From Hydractinia symbiolongicarpus (Eukaryota; Cnidaria; Hydrozoa; Anthoathecata; Hydractiniidae), in NCBI RefSeq assembly GCF_029227915.1, contig NC_079877.1:310001-374000 (forward strand): a DNA stretch of 64,000 nt, written 5' to 3'. A program made the translations under genes and the position numbers. Within the stretch, counting starts at the first letter, position 1; the number at the start of each line of letters is the position of its first letter. Shown here in pieces: positions 39,074 through 51,908 of this stretch. The notes beneath the pieces are model-generated. The model made no database searches and was not told where the DNA came from. It was given only the letters and a program-made list of their open reading frames with translations.

Positions 39074-41050
39074 AAAAGAAGTTTAATCGCTGGCAAACGA
39101 AAACCCGCGAATTCCCGTAAATCTCGGACTCGGCCCGTATAGCCAAAAGTATACAAAGAAAGTATCCAGGGAGTAAACTCATTTCCCGAACGATTTTTTA
39201 AATTATTTTTTCACCACTAAAACGCATGAGACTTGTAGTTTTCAAGAATGTTTTCATTTTTGATGAGACGCTGAATAAAAGAAGTTAAATCGCCGGCAAA
39301 CGAAAACCCGCGAATTCCCGTAAATCCCGGACTCGGCCCGTATAGTCGAATGTATACAAAGAAAGTACCCTGTGAGTAAACTCATTTCTCGAACGATTTT
39401 TTAAATTATTTTTTCACCACTAAAACGCATGAGACTTGTAGTTTTCAAAAATGTTTTCATTTTTGATGAGACGCTGAAAAAAAGAAGTTTAATCGCCGGC
39501 AAACGAAAACCCGCGAATTCCCGTAAATCCCGGACTCCGTCCGTATAGTCAAAAGTATACAAAAAAGTACCCTGCGAGTAAACTCATTTCCAGAACGATT
39601 TTTTAAATTATCTTTTCACCACTAAAACGCATATGACTTGTAGTTTTCAAAAATGTTTTCATTTTTGATGAGACGCTGAATAAAAGAAGTTTAATCGCTG
39701 GCAAACGAAAACCCGCGAATTCCCGTAAATCTCGGACTCGGCCCGTATAGCCAAAAGTATACAAAGAAAGTATCCAGGGAGTAAACTCATTTCCCGAACG
39801 ATTTTTTAAATTATTTTTTCACCACTAAAACACATGAGACTTGTAGTTTTCAAGAATGTTTTCATTTTTGATGAGACGCTGAATAAAAGAAGTTAAATCG
39901 CCGGCAAACGAAAACCCGCGAATTCCCGTAAATCCCGGACTCGGCCCGTATAGTCGAATGTATACAAAGAAAGTACCCTGTGAGTGAACTCATTTCTCGA
40001 ACGATTTTTTAAATTATTTTTTCACCACTAAAACGCATGAGACTTGTAGTTGTTAAAAATGTTTTCATTTTGATGAGACGCTGAAAAAAAGAAGTTTAAT
40101 CGCCGGCAAACGAAAACCCGCAAATTCCCGTAAATCCCGGACTCGGCCCGTATAGTCAAAAGTATACAAAAAAGTACCCTGCGAGTAAACTCATTTCCAG
40201 AACGATTTTTTAAATTATCTTTTCACCACTAAGACGCACGAGACTTGTAGTTTTCAAAAATGTTTTCATTTTTGATGAGACGCTGAATAAAAGATGTTTA
40301 ATCACCGGCAAACGAAAAGCCGCGATTTCCCGTAAATCCCGGACTCGGCCCGTATAGTCAAAAGTATACAAAGAAAGTACCCTGCGAGTAAACTCATTTC
40401 CAGAACGATTTTTTAAATTATCTTTTCACCACTAAAACGCATGAGACTTGTAGTTTTCAAAAATGTTTTCATTTTTGATGAGACGCTGAATAAAAGAAGT
40501 TTAATCGCTGGCAAACGAAAACCCGCGAATTCCCGTAAATCTCGGACTCGGCCCGTATAGCCAAAAGTATACAAAGAAAGTATCCAGGGAGTAAACTCAT
40601 TTCCCGAACGATTTTTTAAATTATTTTTTCACCACTAAAACGCATGAGACTTGTAGTTTTCAAGAATGTTTTCATTTTTGATGAGACGCTGAATGAAAGA
40701 AGTTAAATCGCCGGGAAACGAAAACCCGCGAATTCCCGTAAATCCCGGACTCGGCCCGTATAGTCGAATGTATACAAAGAAAGTACCCTGTGAGTAAACT
40801 CATTTCTCGAACGATTTTTTAAATTATTTTTTCACCACTAAAACGCATGAGACTTGTAGTTTTCAAAAATGTTTTCATTTTTGATGAGACGCTGAATAAA
40901 AGAAGTTTAATCGCCCGCAAACGAAAACCCGCGATTTCCCGTAAATCCCGGACTCAGCCCGTATAGTCAAAAGTATACAAAGAAAATACCCATGGAGTAA
41001 ACTCATTTCCCGAACGATTTTTTAAATTACTTTTTCACCACTAAAACGTA
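39074..41050 (+). repeat. Second-subfamily HOR: GCTGGC / CAAGAATG / CTGAAAAAAAG cycle
   Basis: A basic three-monomer cycle of about 608 bp is seen (GCTGGC copies near 39090 and 39698), expanded to four monomers where a GATGTTTAATCACC copy is inserted (next GCTGGC near 40508). The segment from about 39660 recurs 2637 bp downstream, marked by CACATGAG (39831/42468), GTGAACTC (39983/42620) and TTGTTAAAAATG with a shortened CATTTTGATG (40050/42687). Confidence 0.8.
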
Positions 41051-41456
41051 TGAGACTTGTAGTTTTCAAGAATGTTTTCATTTTTGATGAGACGCTGAAT
41101 GAAAGAAGTTAAATCGCCGGGAAACGAAAACCCGCGAATTCCCGTAAATCCCGGACTCGGCCCGTATAGTCGAATGTATACAAAGAAAGTACCCTGTGAG
41201 TAAACTCATTTCTCGAACGATTTTTTAAATTATTTTTTCACCACTAAAACGCATGAGACTTGTAGTTTTCAAAAATGTTTTCATTTTTGATGAGACGCTG
41301 AATAAAAGAAGTTTAATCGCCCGCAAACGAAAACCCGCGATTTCCCGTAAATCCCGGACTCAGCCCGTATAGTCAAAAGTATACAAAGAAAATACCCATG
41401 GAGTAAACTCATTTCCCGAACGATTTTTTAAATTACTTTTTCACCACTAAAACGTA
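41051..41456 (+). repeat. 406-bp dimer tandem duplication (right copy)
   Basis: Near-identical to 40645-41050, with GAATGAAAG at 40691 and 41097 and GCCGGGAAACG and CCCATGGAG in both. The left edge falls between CGTATGAG and CAAGAATG. Two whole monomers were duplicated in register. Confidence 0.85.
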
Positions 41457-43760
41457 TGAGACTTGTAGTTTTCAAAAATGATTTCATTTTTGATGAGACG
41501 CTGAATAAAAGAAGTTTAATCGCTGGCAAACGAAAACCCGCGAATTCCCGTAAATCTCGGACTCGGCCCGTATAGCCAAAAGTATACAAAGAAAGTATCC
41601 AGGGAGTAAACTCATTTCCCGAACGATTTTTTAAATTATTTTTTCACCACTAAAACACATGAGACTTGTAGTTTTCAAGAATGTTTTCATTTTTGATGAG
41701 ACGCTGAATAAAAGAAGTTTAATCGCTGGCAAACGAAAACCCGCGAATTCCCGTAAATCTCGGACTCGGCCCGTATAGCCAAAAGTATACAAAGAAAGTA
41801 TCCAGGGAGTAAACTCATTTCCCGAACGATTTTTTAAATTATTTTTTCACCACTAAAACGCATGAGACTTGTAGTTTTCAAGAATGTTTTCATTTTTGAT
41901 GAGACGCTGAATGAAAGAAGTTAAATCGCCGGGAAACGAAAACCCGCGAATTCCCGTAAATCCCGGACTCGGCCCGTATAGTCGAATGTATACAAAGAAA
42001 GTACCCTGTGAGTAAACTCATTTCTCGAACGATTTTTTAAATTATTTTTTCACCACTAAAACGCATGAGACTTGTAGTTTTCAAAAATGTTTTCATTTTT
42101 GATGAGACGCTGAATAAAAGAAGTTTAATCGCCCGCAAACGAAAACCCGCGATTTCCCGTAAATCCCGGACTCAGCCCGTATAGTCAAAAGTATACAAAG
42201 AAAATACCCATGGAGTAAACTCATTTCCCGAACGATTTTTTAAATTACTTTTTCACCACTAAAACGTATGAGACTTGTAGTTTTCAAAAATGATTTCATT
42301 TTTGATGAGACGCTGAATAAAAGAAGTTTAATCGCTGGCAAACGAAAACCCGCGAATTCCCGTAAATCTCGGACTCGGCCCGTATAGCCAAAAGTATACA
42401 AAGAAAGTATCCAGGGAGTAAACTCATTTCCCGAACGATTTTTTAAATTATTTTTTCACCACTAAAACACATGAGACTTGTAGTTTTCAAGAATGTTTTC
42501 ATTTTTGATGAGACGCTGAATAAAAGAAGTTAAATCGCCGGCAAACGAAAACCCGCGAATTCCCGTAAATCCCGGACTCGGCCCGTATAGTCGAATGTAT
42601 ACAAAGAAAGTACCCTGTGAGTGAACTCATTTCTCGAACGATTTTTTAAATTATTTTTTCACCACTAAAACGCATGAGACTTGTAGTTGTTAAAAATGTT
42701 TTCATTTTGATGAGACGCTGAAAAAAAGAAGTTTAATCGCCGGCAAACGAAAACCCGCGAATTCCCGTAAATCCCGGACTCGGCCCGTATAGTCAAAAGT
42801 ATACAAAAAAGTACCCTGCGAGTAAACTCATTTCCAGAACGATTTTTTAAATTATCTTTTCACCACTAAAACGCACGAGACTTGTAGTTTTCAAAAATGT
42901 TTTCATTTTTGATGAGACGCTGAATAAAAGATGTTTAATCACCGGCAAACGAAAAGCCGCGATTTCCCGTAAATCCCGGACTCGGCCCGTATAGTCAAAA
43001 GTATACAAAGAAAGTACCCTGCGAGTAAACTCATTTCCAGAACGATTTTTTAAATTATCTTTTCACCACTAAAACGCATGAGACTTGTAGTTTTCAAAAA
43101 TGTTTTCATTTTTGATGAGACGCTGAATAAAAGAAGTTTAATCGCTGGCAAACGAAAACTCGCGAATTCCCGTAAATCTCGGACTCGGCCCGTATAGCCA
43201 AAAGTATACAAAGAAAGTATCCAGGGAGTAAACTCATTTCCCGAACGATTTTTTAAATTATTTTTTCACCACTAAAACGCATGAGACTTGTAGTTTTCAA
43301 GAATGTTTTCATTTTTGATGAGACGCTGAATGAAAGAAGTTAAATCGCCGGGAAACGAAAACCCGCGAATTCCCGTAAATCCCGGACTCGGCCCGTATAG
43401 TCGAATGTATACAAAGAAAGTACCCTGTGAGTAAACTCATTTCTCGAACGATTTTTTAAATTATTTTTTCACCACTAAAACGCATGAGACTTGTAGTTTT
43501 CAAAAATGTTTTCATTTTTGATGAGACGCTGAATAAAAGAAGTTTAATCGCCCGCAAACGAAAACCCGCGATTTCCCGTAAATCCCGGACTCAGCCCGTA
43601 TAGTCAAAAGTATACAAAGAAAATACCCATGGAGTAAACTCATTTCCCGAACGATTTTTTAAATTACTTTTTCACCACTAAAACGTATGAGACTTGTAGT
43701 TTTCAAAAATGATTTCATTTTTGATGAGACGCTGAATAAAAGAAGTTTAATCGCTGGCAA
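41457..43760 (+). repeat. Nested 812-bp and 2637-bp duplications
   Basis: Markers 41097 (GAATGAAAG), 41479 (AATGATTTC) and 41655 (CACATGAG) recur 812 bp later at 41909, 42291 and 42467, a four-monomer duplication that fades at about 42532. From about 42297 to 43707 the sequence also matches 39660-41070 at offset 2637. GAATGAAAG returns again at 43328. The two events overlap, so the order of duplication was stepwise. Confidence 0.8.
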
Positions 43761-44640
43761 ACGAAAACCCGCGAATTCCCGTAAATCCCGGACTCGGCCC
43801 GTATAGTCAAAAGTATACAAAGAAAATACCCAGGGAGTAAACTCATTTCCCGAACGATTTTTTAAATTATTTTTTCACCACTAAAACGTATGAGACTTGT
43901 AGTTTTCAAAAATGTTTTCATTTTTTGATGAGACGCTGAATAAAAGAAGTTTAATCGCCGGCAAACGAAAACCCGCGATTTCCCGTAAATCCCGGACTCG
44001 GCCCGTATAGTCGAAAGTATACAAAGAAAATACCCTGCGAGTAAACTCATTTACAGAACGATTTTTTAAATTACCTTTTCACCACTAAAACGCACGAGAC
44101 TTGTAGTTTTCAAAAATGTTTTCATTTTTGATGAGACGCTGAATAAAAGAAGTTTAATCGCTGGCAAACGAAAACCCGCGAATTCCCGTAAATCCCGGAC
44201 TTGACCCGTATAGCCAAAAGTATACAAAGAAAGTATCCAGGGTGTAAACTCATTTCCCGAACGATTTTTTAAATTATTTTTTCACCACTAAAACGCATGA
44301 GACTTGTAGTTTTCAAGAATGTTTTCATTTTTGATGAGACGCTGAATAAAAGAAGTTAAATCGCCGGCAAACAAAAACCCGCCATTTCCCGTAAATCCCG
44401 GACTCAGCCCGTATAGTCAAATGTATACAAAGAAAGTACCCTGCGAGTAAACTCATTTCAAGAACGATTTTTTAAATTATCTTTTCACCACTAAAACGCA
44501 CGAGACTTGTAGTTTTCAAAAATGTTTTCATTTTTGATGAGACGCTAAATAAAAGATGTTTAATCGCCGGCAAACGAAAACCCGCGATTTCCCGTAAATC
44601 CCGAGCTTGGCCCGAATAGTCGAATGTATACAAAGAAAGT
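43761..44640 (+). repeat. Dispersed copy of the 33.4-34.6 kb segment
   Basis: Matches 33421 onward at offset 10340, including the rare extra-T CATTTTTTGATG, then changes to offset 10140 at about 44381, exactly one 200-bp monomer less. It carries CTTGACCC, GGTGTAAAC, AACAAAAACCCGCC, TTTCAAGAACG, GCTAAATAAAAG and CCCGAGCTTGG in the same order as the source. Both flanks belong to the CCCATGGAG / AATGATTTC subfamily, so the block is embedded. Confidence 0.85.
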
Positions 44641-45511
44641 ACCCATGGAGTAAACGCATTTCCCGAACGATTTTTTAAATTACTTTTTCACCACTAAAAC
44701 GTATGAGACTTGTAGTTTTCAAAAATGATTTCATTTTTGATGAGACGCTGAATAAAAGAAGTTTAATCGCTGGCAAACGAAAACCCGCGAATTCCCGTAA
44801 ATCTCGGACTCGGCCCGTATAGCCAAAAGTATACAAAGAAAGTATCCAGGGAGTAAACTCATTTCCCGAACGATTTTTTAAATTATTTTTCACCACTAAA
44901 ACGCATGAGACTTGTAGTTTTCAAGAATGTTTTCATTTTTGATGAGACGCTGAATAAAAGAAGTTAAATCGCCGGCAAACAAAAACCCGCGAATTCCCGT
45001 AAATCCCGGACTCGGCCCGTATAGTCGAATGTATACAAAGAAAGTACCCTGTGAGTAAACTCATTTCTCGAACGATTTTTTAAATTATTTTTTCACCACT
45101 AAAACGCATGAGACTTGTAGTTTTCAAAAATGTTTTCATTTTTGATGAGACGCTGAAAAAAAGAAGTTTAATCGCCGGCAAACGAAAACCCGCGAATTCC
45201 CGTAAATCCCGGACTCCGTCCGTATAGTCAAAAGTATACAAAAAAGTACCCTGCGAGTAAACTCATTTCCAGAACGATTTTTTAAATTATCTTTTCACCA
45301 CTAAAACGCATGAGACTTGTAGTTTTCAAAAATGTTTTCATTTTTGATGAGACGCTGAATAAAAGAAGTTTAATCGCTGGCAAACGAAAACCCGCGAATT
45401 CCCGTAAATCTCGGACTCGGCCCGTATAGCCAAAAGTATACAAAGAAAGTATCCAGGGAGTAAACTCATTTCCCGAACGACTTTTTAAATTATTTTTTCA
45501 CCACTAAAACA
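44641..45511 (+). repeat. Second-subfamily monomers between duplications
   Basis: The order AATGATTTC, GCTGGC, CAAGAATG, CTGAAAAAAAG, GCTGGC is the same cycle as at 39-40 kb. One T is missing in TTATTTTTCACC near 44886. GGACTCCGTCCG near 45214 matches 39536 and later copies at 46432, 47039 and 49067. Confidence 0.75.
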
Positions 45512-47645
45512 CATGAGACTTGTAGTTTTCAAGAATGTTTTCATTTTTGATGAGACGCTGAATAAAAGAAGTTAAATCGCCGGGAAACGAAAACCCGCGA
45601 ATTCCCGTAAATCCCGGACTCGGGCCGTATAGTCGAATGTATACAAAGAAAGTACCCTGTGAGTAAACTCATTTCTCGAACGATTTTTTAAATTATTTTT
45701 TCACCACTAAAACGCATGAGACTTGTAGTTTTCAAAAATGTTTTTATTTTTGATGAGACGTTGAATAAAAGAAGTTTAATCGCCCGCAAACGAAAACCCG
45801 CGATTTCCCGTAAATCCCGGACTCAGCCCGTATAGTCAAAAGTATACAAAGAAAATACCCATGGAGTAAACTCATTTCCCGAACGATTTTTTAAATTACT
45901 TTTTCACCACTAAAACCTATGAGACTTGTAGTTTTCAAAAATGATTTCATTTTTGATGAGACGCTGAATAAAAGAAGTTAAATCGCCGGCAAACGAAAAC
46001 CCGCGAATTCCCGTAAATCTCGGACTCGGCCCGTATAGCCAAAAGTATACAAAGAAAGTATCCAGGGAGTAAACTCATTTCCCGAACGATTTTTTAAATT
46101 ATTTTTTCACCACTAAAACGCATGAGACTTGTAGTTTTCAAGAATGTTTTCATTTTTGATGACACGCTGAATAAAAGAAGTTAAATCGCCGGCAAACGAA
46201 AACCCGCGAATTCCCGTAAATCCCGGACTCGGCCCGTATAGTCGAATGTATACAAAGAAAGTACCCTGTGAGTAAACTCATTTCTCGAACGATTTTTTAA
46301 ATTATTTTTTCACCACTAAAACGCATGAGACTTGTAGTTTTCAAAAATGTTTTCATTTTTGTTGAGACGCTGAAAAAAAGAAGTTTAATCGCCGGCAAAC
46401 GAAAACCCGCGAATTCCCGTAAATCCCGGACTCCGTCCGTATAGTCAAAAGTATACAAAAAAGTACCCTGCGAGTAAACTCATTTCCAGAACGATTTTTT
46501 AAATTATCTTTTCACCACTAAAACGCATGAGACTTGTAGTTTTCAAAAATGTTTTCATTTTTGATGAGACGCTGAATAAAAGAAGTTAAATCGCCGGCAA
46601 ACGAAAACCCGCGAATTCCCGTAAATCCCGGACTCGGCCCGTATAGTCGAATGTATACAAAGAAAGTACCCTGTGAGTAAACTCATTTCCCGAACGATTT
46701 TTTAAATTATTTTTTCACCACTAAAACACATGAGACTTGTAGTTTTCAAGAATGTTTTCATTTTTGATGAGACGCTGAATAAAAGAAGTTAAATCGCCGG
46801 CAAACGAAAACCCGCGAATTCCCGTAAATCCCGGACTCGGCCCGTATAGTCGAATGTATACAAAGAAAGTACCCTGTGAGTAAACTCATTTCTCGAACGA
46901 TTTTTTAAATTATTTTTTCACCACTAAAACGCATGAGACTTGTAGTTGTTAAAAATGTTTTCATTTTGATGAGACGCTGAAAAAAAGAAGTTTAATCGCC
47001 GGCAAACGAAAACCCGCAAATTCCCGTAAATCCCGGACTCCGTCCGTATAGTCAAAAGTATACAAAAAAGTACCCTGCGAGTAAACTCATTTCCAGAACG
47101 ATTTTTTAAATTATCTTTTCACCACTAAAACGCATGAGACTTGTAGTTTTCAAAAATGTTTTCATTTTTGATGAGACGCTGAATAAAAGAAGTTAAATCG
47201 CCGGCAAACGAAAACCCGCGAATTCCCGTAAATCCCGGACTCGGCCCGTATAGTCGAATGTATACAAAGAAAGTACCCTGTGAGTAAACTCATTTCCCGA
47301 ACGATTTTTTAAATTATTTTTTCACCACTAAAACACATGAGACTTGTAGTTTTCAAGAATGTTTTCATTTTTGATGAGACGCTGAATAAAAGAAGTTAAA
47401 TCGCCGGCAAACGAAAACCCGCGAATTCCCGTAAATCCCGGACTCGGCCCGTATAGTCGAATGTATACAAAGAAAGTACCCTGTGAGTAAACTCATTTCT
47501 CGAACGATTTTTTAAATTATTTTTTCACCACTAAAACGCATGAGACTTGTAGTTGTTAAAAATGTTTTCATTTTGATGAGACGCTGAAAAAAAGAAGTTT
47601 AATCGCCGGCAAACGAAAACCCGCAAATTCCCGTAAATCCCGGAC
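45512..47645 (+). repeat. 2635-bp duplication, copy 1, with internal 607-bp triplication step
   Basis: Matches 48147-49673 at offset 2635, seen at GACGTTGAATAAAAG (45761/48396) and TTTTTGTTGAGACG (46361/48996). Inside this copy a three-monomer segment is tandemly duplicated at 607 bp: CTCCGTCCG at 46432 and 47039, and GTTGTTAAAAATG at 46945 and 47552. That insert is not in the downstream copy, where the series continues directly with CTCGGCCCG at 49674. Confidence 0.82.
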
Positions 47646-49673
47646 TCGGCCCGTATAGTCAAAAGTATACAAAGAAACTACCCAGGGAGTAAACTCATTT
47701 CCAGAACGATTTTTTAAATTATCTTTTCACCACTAAAACGCACGAGACTTATAGTTTTCAAAAATGTTTTCATTTTTGATGAGACGCTGAATAAAAGATG
47801 TTTAATCACCGGCAAACGAAAAGCCGCGATTTCCCGTAAATCCCGGACTCGGCCCGTATAGTCAAAAGTATACAAAGAAAATACCCATGGAGTAAACTCA
47901 TTTCCCGAACGATTTTTTAAATTACTTTTTCACCACTAAAACGTATGAGACTTATAGTTTTCAAAAATGTTTTCATTTTTGATGAGACGCTGAATAAAAG
48001 AAGTTTAATCGCTGGCAAACGAAAACCCGCGAATTCCGGTAAATCTCGGACTCGGCCCGTATAGCCAAAAGTATACAAAGAAAGTATCCAGGGAGTAAAC
48101 TCAATTCCCGAACGATTTTTTAAATTATTTTTTCACCACTAAAACGCATGAGACTTGTAGTTTTCAAGAATGTTTTCATTTTTGATGAGACGCTGAATAA
48201 AAGAAGTTAAATCGCCGGGAAACGAAAACCCGCGAATTCCCGTAAATCCCGGACTCGGCCCGTATAGTCGAATGTATACAAAGAAAGTACCCTGTGAGTA
48301 AACTCATTTCTCGAACGATTTTTTAAATTATTTTTTCACCACTAAAACGCATGAGACTTGTAGTTTTCAAAAATGTTTTTATTTTTGATGAGACGTTGAA
48401 TAAAAGAAGTTTAATCGCCCGCAAACGAAAACCCGCGATTTCCCGTAAATCCCGGACTCAGCCCGTATAGTCAAAAGTATACAAAGAAAATACCCATGGA
48501 GTAAACTCATTTCCCGAACGATTTTTTAAATTACTTTTTCACCACTAAAACCTATGAGACTTGTAGTTTTCAAAAATGATTTCATTTTTGATGAGACGCT
48601 GAATAAAAGAAGTTAAATCGCCGGCAAACGAAAACCCGCGAATTCCCGTAAATCTCGGACTCGGCCCGTATAGCCAAAAGTATACAAAGAAAGTATCCAG
48701 GGAGTAAACTCATTTCCCGAACGATTTTTTAAATTATTTTTTCACCACTAAAACGCATGAGACTTGTAGTTTTCAAGAATGTTTTCATTTTTGATGACAC
48801 GCTGAATAAAAGAAGTTAAATCGCCGGCAAACGAAAACCCGCGAATTCCCGTAAATCCCGGACTCGGCCCGTATAGTCGAATGTATACAAAGAAAGTACC
48901 CTGTGAGTAAACTCATTTCTCGAACGATTTTTTAAATTATTTTTTCACCACTAAAACGCATGAGACTTGTAGTTTTCAAAAATGTTTTCATTTTTGTTGA
49001 GACGCTGAAAAAAAGAAGTTTAATCGCCGGCAAACGAAAACCCGCGAATTCCCGTAAATCCCGGACTCCGTCCGTATAGTCAAAAGTATACAAAAAAGTA
49101 CCCTGCGAGTAAACTCATTTCCAGAACGATTTTTTAAATTATCTTTTCACCACTAAAACGCATGAGACTTGTAGTTTTCAAAAATGTTTTCATTTTTGAT
49201 GAGACGCTGAATAAAAGGAGTTAAATCGCCGGCAAACGAAAACCCGCGAATTCCCGTAAATCCCGGACTCGGCCCGTATAGTCGAATGTATACAAAGAAA
49301 GTACCCTGTGAGTAAACTCATTTCCCGAACGATTTTTTAAATTATTTTTTCACCACTAAAACACATGAGACTTGTAGTTTTCAAGAATGTTTTCATTTTT
49401 GATGAGACGCTGAATAAAAGAAGTTAAATCGCCGGCAAACGAAAACCCGCGAATTCCCGTAAATCCCGGACTCGGCCCGTATAGTCGAATGTATACAAAG
49501 AAAGTACCCTGTGAGTAAACTCATTTCTCGAACGATTTTTTAAATTATTTTTTCACCACTAAAACGCATGAGACTTGTAGTTGTTAAAAATGTTTTCATT
49601 TTGATGAGACGCTGAAAAAAAGAAGTTTAATCGCCGGCAAACGAAAACCCGCAAATTCCCGTAAATCCCGGAC
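47646..49673 (+). repeat. 2028-bp ten-monomer period, first copy
   Basis: AGAAACTACCC (47675/49703), ACTTATAG and GAATTCCGG (48031/50059) recur at 2028 bp, and ATTCCGG with ACTTATAG again at 52087. The middle of this period (48147-49673) is the second copy of the 2635-bp duplication, so two duplication systems of different period overlap. Confidence 0.8.
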
Positions 49674-51502
49674 TCGGCCCGTATAGTCAAAAGTATACAA
49701 AGAAACTACCCAGGGAGTAAACTCATTTCCAGAACGATTTTTTAAATTATCTTTTCACCACTAAAACGCACGAGACTTATAGTTTTCAAAAATGTTTTCA
49801 TTTTTGATGAGACGCTGAATAAAAGATGTTTAATCACCGGCAAACGAAAAGCCGCGATTTCCCGTAAATCCCGGACTCGGCCCGCATAGTCAAAAGTATA
49901 CAAAGAAAATACCCATGGAGTAAACTCATTTCCCGAACGATTTTTTAAATTACTTTTTCACCACTAAAACGTATGAGACTTATAGTTTTCAAAAATGTTT
50001 TCATTTTTGATGAGACGCTGAATAAAAGAAGTTTAATCGCTGGCAAACGAAAACCCGCGAATTCCGGTAAATCTCGGACTCGGCCCGTATAGCCAAAAGT
50101 ATACAAAGAAAGTATCCAGGGAGTAAACTCAATTCCCGAACGATTTTTTAAATTATTTTTTCACCACTAAAACGCATGAGACTTGTAGTTTTCAAGAATG
50201 TTTTCATTTTTGATGAGACGCTGAATAAAAGAAGTTAAATCGCCGGCAAACGAAAACCCGCGAATTCCCGTAAATCCCGGACTCGGCCCGTATAGTCGAA
50301 TGTATACAAAGAAAGTACCCTGTGAGTAAACTCATTTCTCGAACGATTTTTTAAATTATTTTTTCACCACTAAAACACATGAGACTTGTAGTTTTCAAGA
50401 ATGTTTTCATTTTTGATGAGACGCTGAATAAAAGAAGTTAAATCGCCGGCAAACGAAAACCCGCGAATTCCCGTAAATCCCGGACTCGGCCCGTATAGTC
50501 AAATGTATACAAAGAAAGTACCCTGTGAGTAAACTCATTTCTCGAACGATTTTTTAAATTATTTTTTCACCACTAAAACGCATGAGACTTGTAGTTGTTA
50601 AAAATGTTTTCATTTTGATGAGACGCTGAAAAAAAGAAGTTTAATCGCCGGCAAACGAAAACCCGCAAATTCCCGTAAATCCCGGACTCGGCCCGTATAG
50701 TCAAAAGTATACAAAAAAGTACCCTGCGAGTAAACTCATTTCCAGAACGATTTTTTAAATTATCTTTTCACCACTAAAACGCACGAGACTTGTAGTTTTC
50801 AAAAATGTTTTCATTTTTAATGAGACGCTGAATAAAAGATGTTTAATCACCGGCAAACGAAAAGCCGCGATTTCCCGTAAATCCCGGACTCGGCCCGTAT
50901 AGTCAAAAGTATACAAAGAAAGTACCCTGCGAGTAAACTCATTTCCAGAACGATTTTTTAAATTATCTTTTCACCACTAAAACGCATGAGACTTGTAGTT
51001 TTCAAAAATGTTTTCATTTTTGATGAGACGCTGAATAAAAGAAGTTTAATCGCTGGCAAACGAAAACCCGCGAATTCCCGTAAATCTCGGACTCGGCCCG
51101 TATAGCCAAAAGTATACAAAGAAAGTATCCAGGGAGTAAACTCATTTCCCGAACGATTTTTTAAATTATTTTTTCACCACTAAAACGCATGAGACTTGTA
51201 GTTTTCAAGAATGTTTTCATTTTTGATGAGACGCTGAATAAAAGAAGTTAAATCGCCGGGAAACGAAAACCCGCGAATTCCTGTAAATCCCGGACTCGGC
51301 CCGTATAGTCGAATGTATACAAAGAAAGTACCCTGTGAGTAAACTCATTTCTCGAACGATTTTTTAAATTATTTTTTCACCACTAAAACGCATGAGACTT
51401 GTAGTTTTCAAAAATGTTTTCATTTTTGATGAGACGCTGAATAAAAGAAGTTTAATCGCCCGCAAACGAAAACCCGCGATTTCCCGTAAATCCCGTGCTT
51501 GA
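49674..51502 (+). repeat. 2028-bp ten-monomer period, second copy
   Basis: It starts like 47646 and after about 49980 matches 52008-53060 at offset 2028: CACATGAG 50376/52404, GTTGTTAAAAATG 50592/52620 and TTTTTAATGAG with GATGTTTAATCACC near 50817/52845. From about 50980 the GCTGGC, GCCGGGAAACG with GAATTCCTG, and GCCCGC monomers match 53820-54340 at offset 2838, which is 2028 plus 810. Confidence 0.8.
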
Positions 51503-51908
51503 CCCGCATAGTCGAATATATACAAAGAAAGTACCCTCTGAGTAAACTCATTTCCAGAACGATTTCTTAAGTTATCTTTTCACCACTAAAACGCATAAGA
51601 CTTGTAGTTTTCAAAAATCTTTTCATTTTTGATGAGACGCGGAATAAAAGAAGTTTAATCGCCGGCAAACAAAAACCCGCGATTTCCCGTAAATCCCAGA
51701 CTCGGCCCGTATATTCAAAACTATACAAACAAAATACCCAGGGAGTAAACTCATTTCCCGAACGATTTTTTAAATTATTATTTCACCACTAAAACGTATG
51801 AGAGTTGTAGTTTTCAAAAATGTTTTCATTTTTGATGAGACGCTGAATAAAAGAAGTTTAATCGCCGGCAAACGAAAACCCGCGAATTCCCGTAAATCCC
51901 GGACTCGG
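51503..51908 (+). repeat. Block X, copy 2 (first two monomers only, 406 bp)
   Basis: Starts CCCGCATAG at 51503 with CCCTCTGAG, GATTTCTTAAGTTATC, CATAAG and AAATCTTTT, then 51706 with CCCGTATATTC, AAAACTATACAAAC and GAGAGTTG. After this the sequence leaves block X. CTTGACCC, TCGAATATATAC and ATATTC are variants shared with copies 3 and 4 but not with copy 1, so copies 2 to 4 form a sublineage. Confidence 0.82.
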
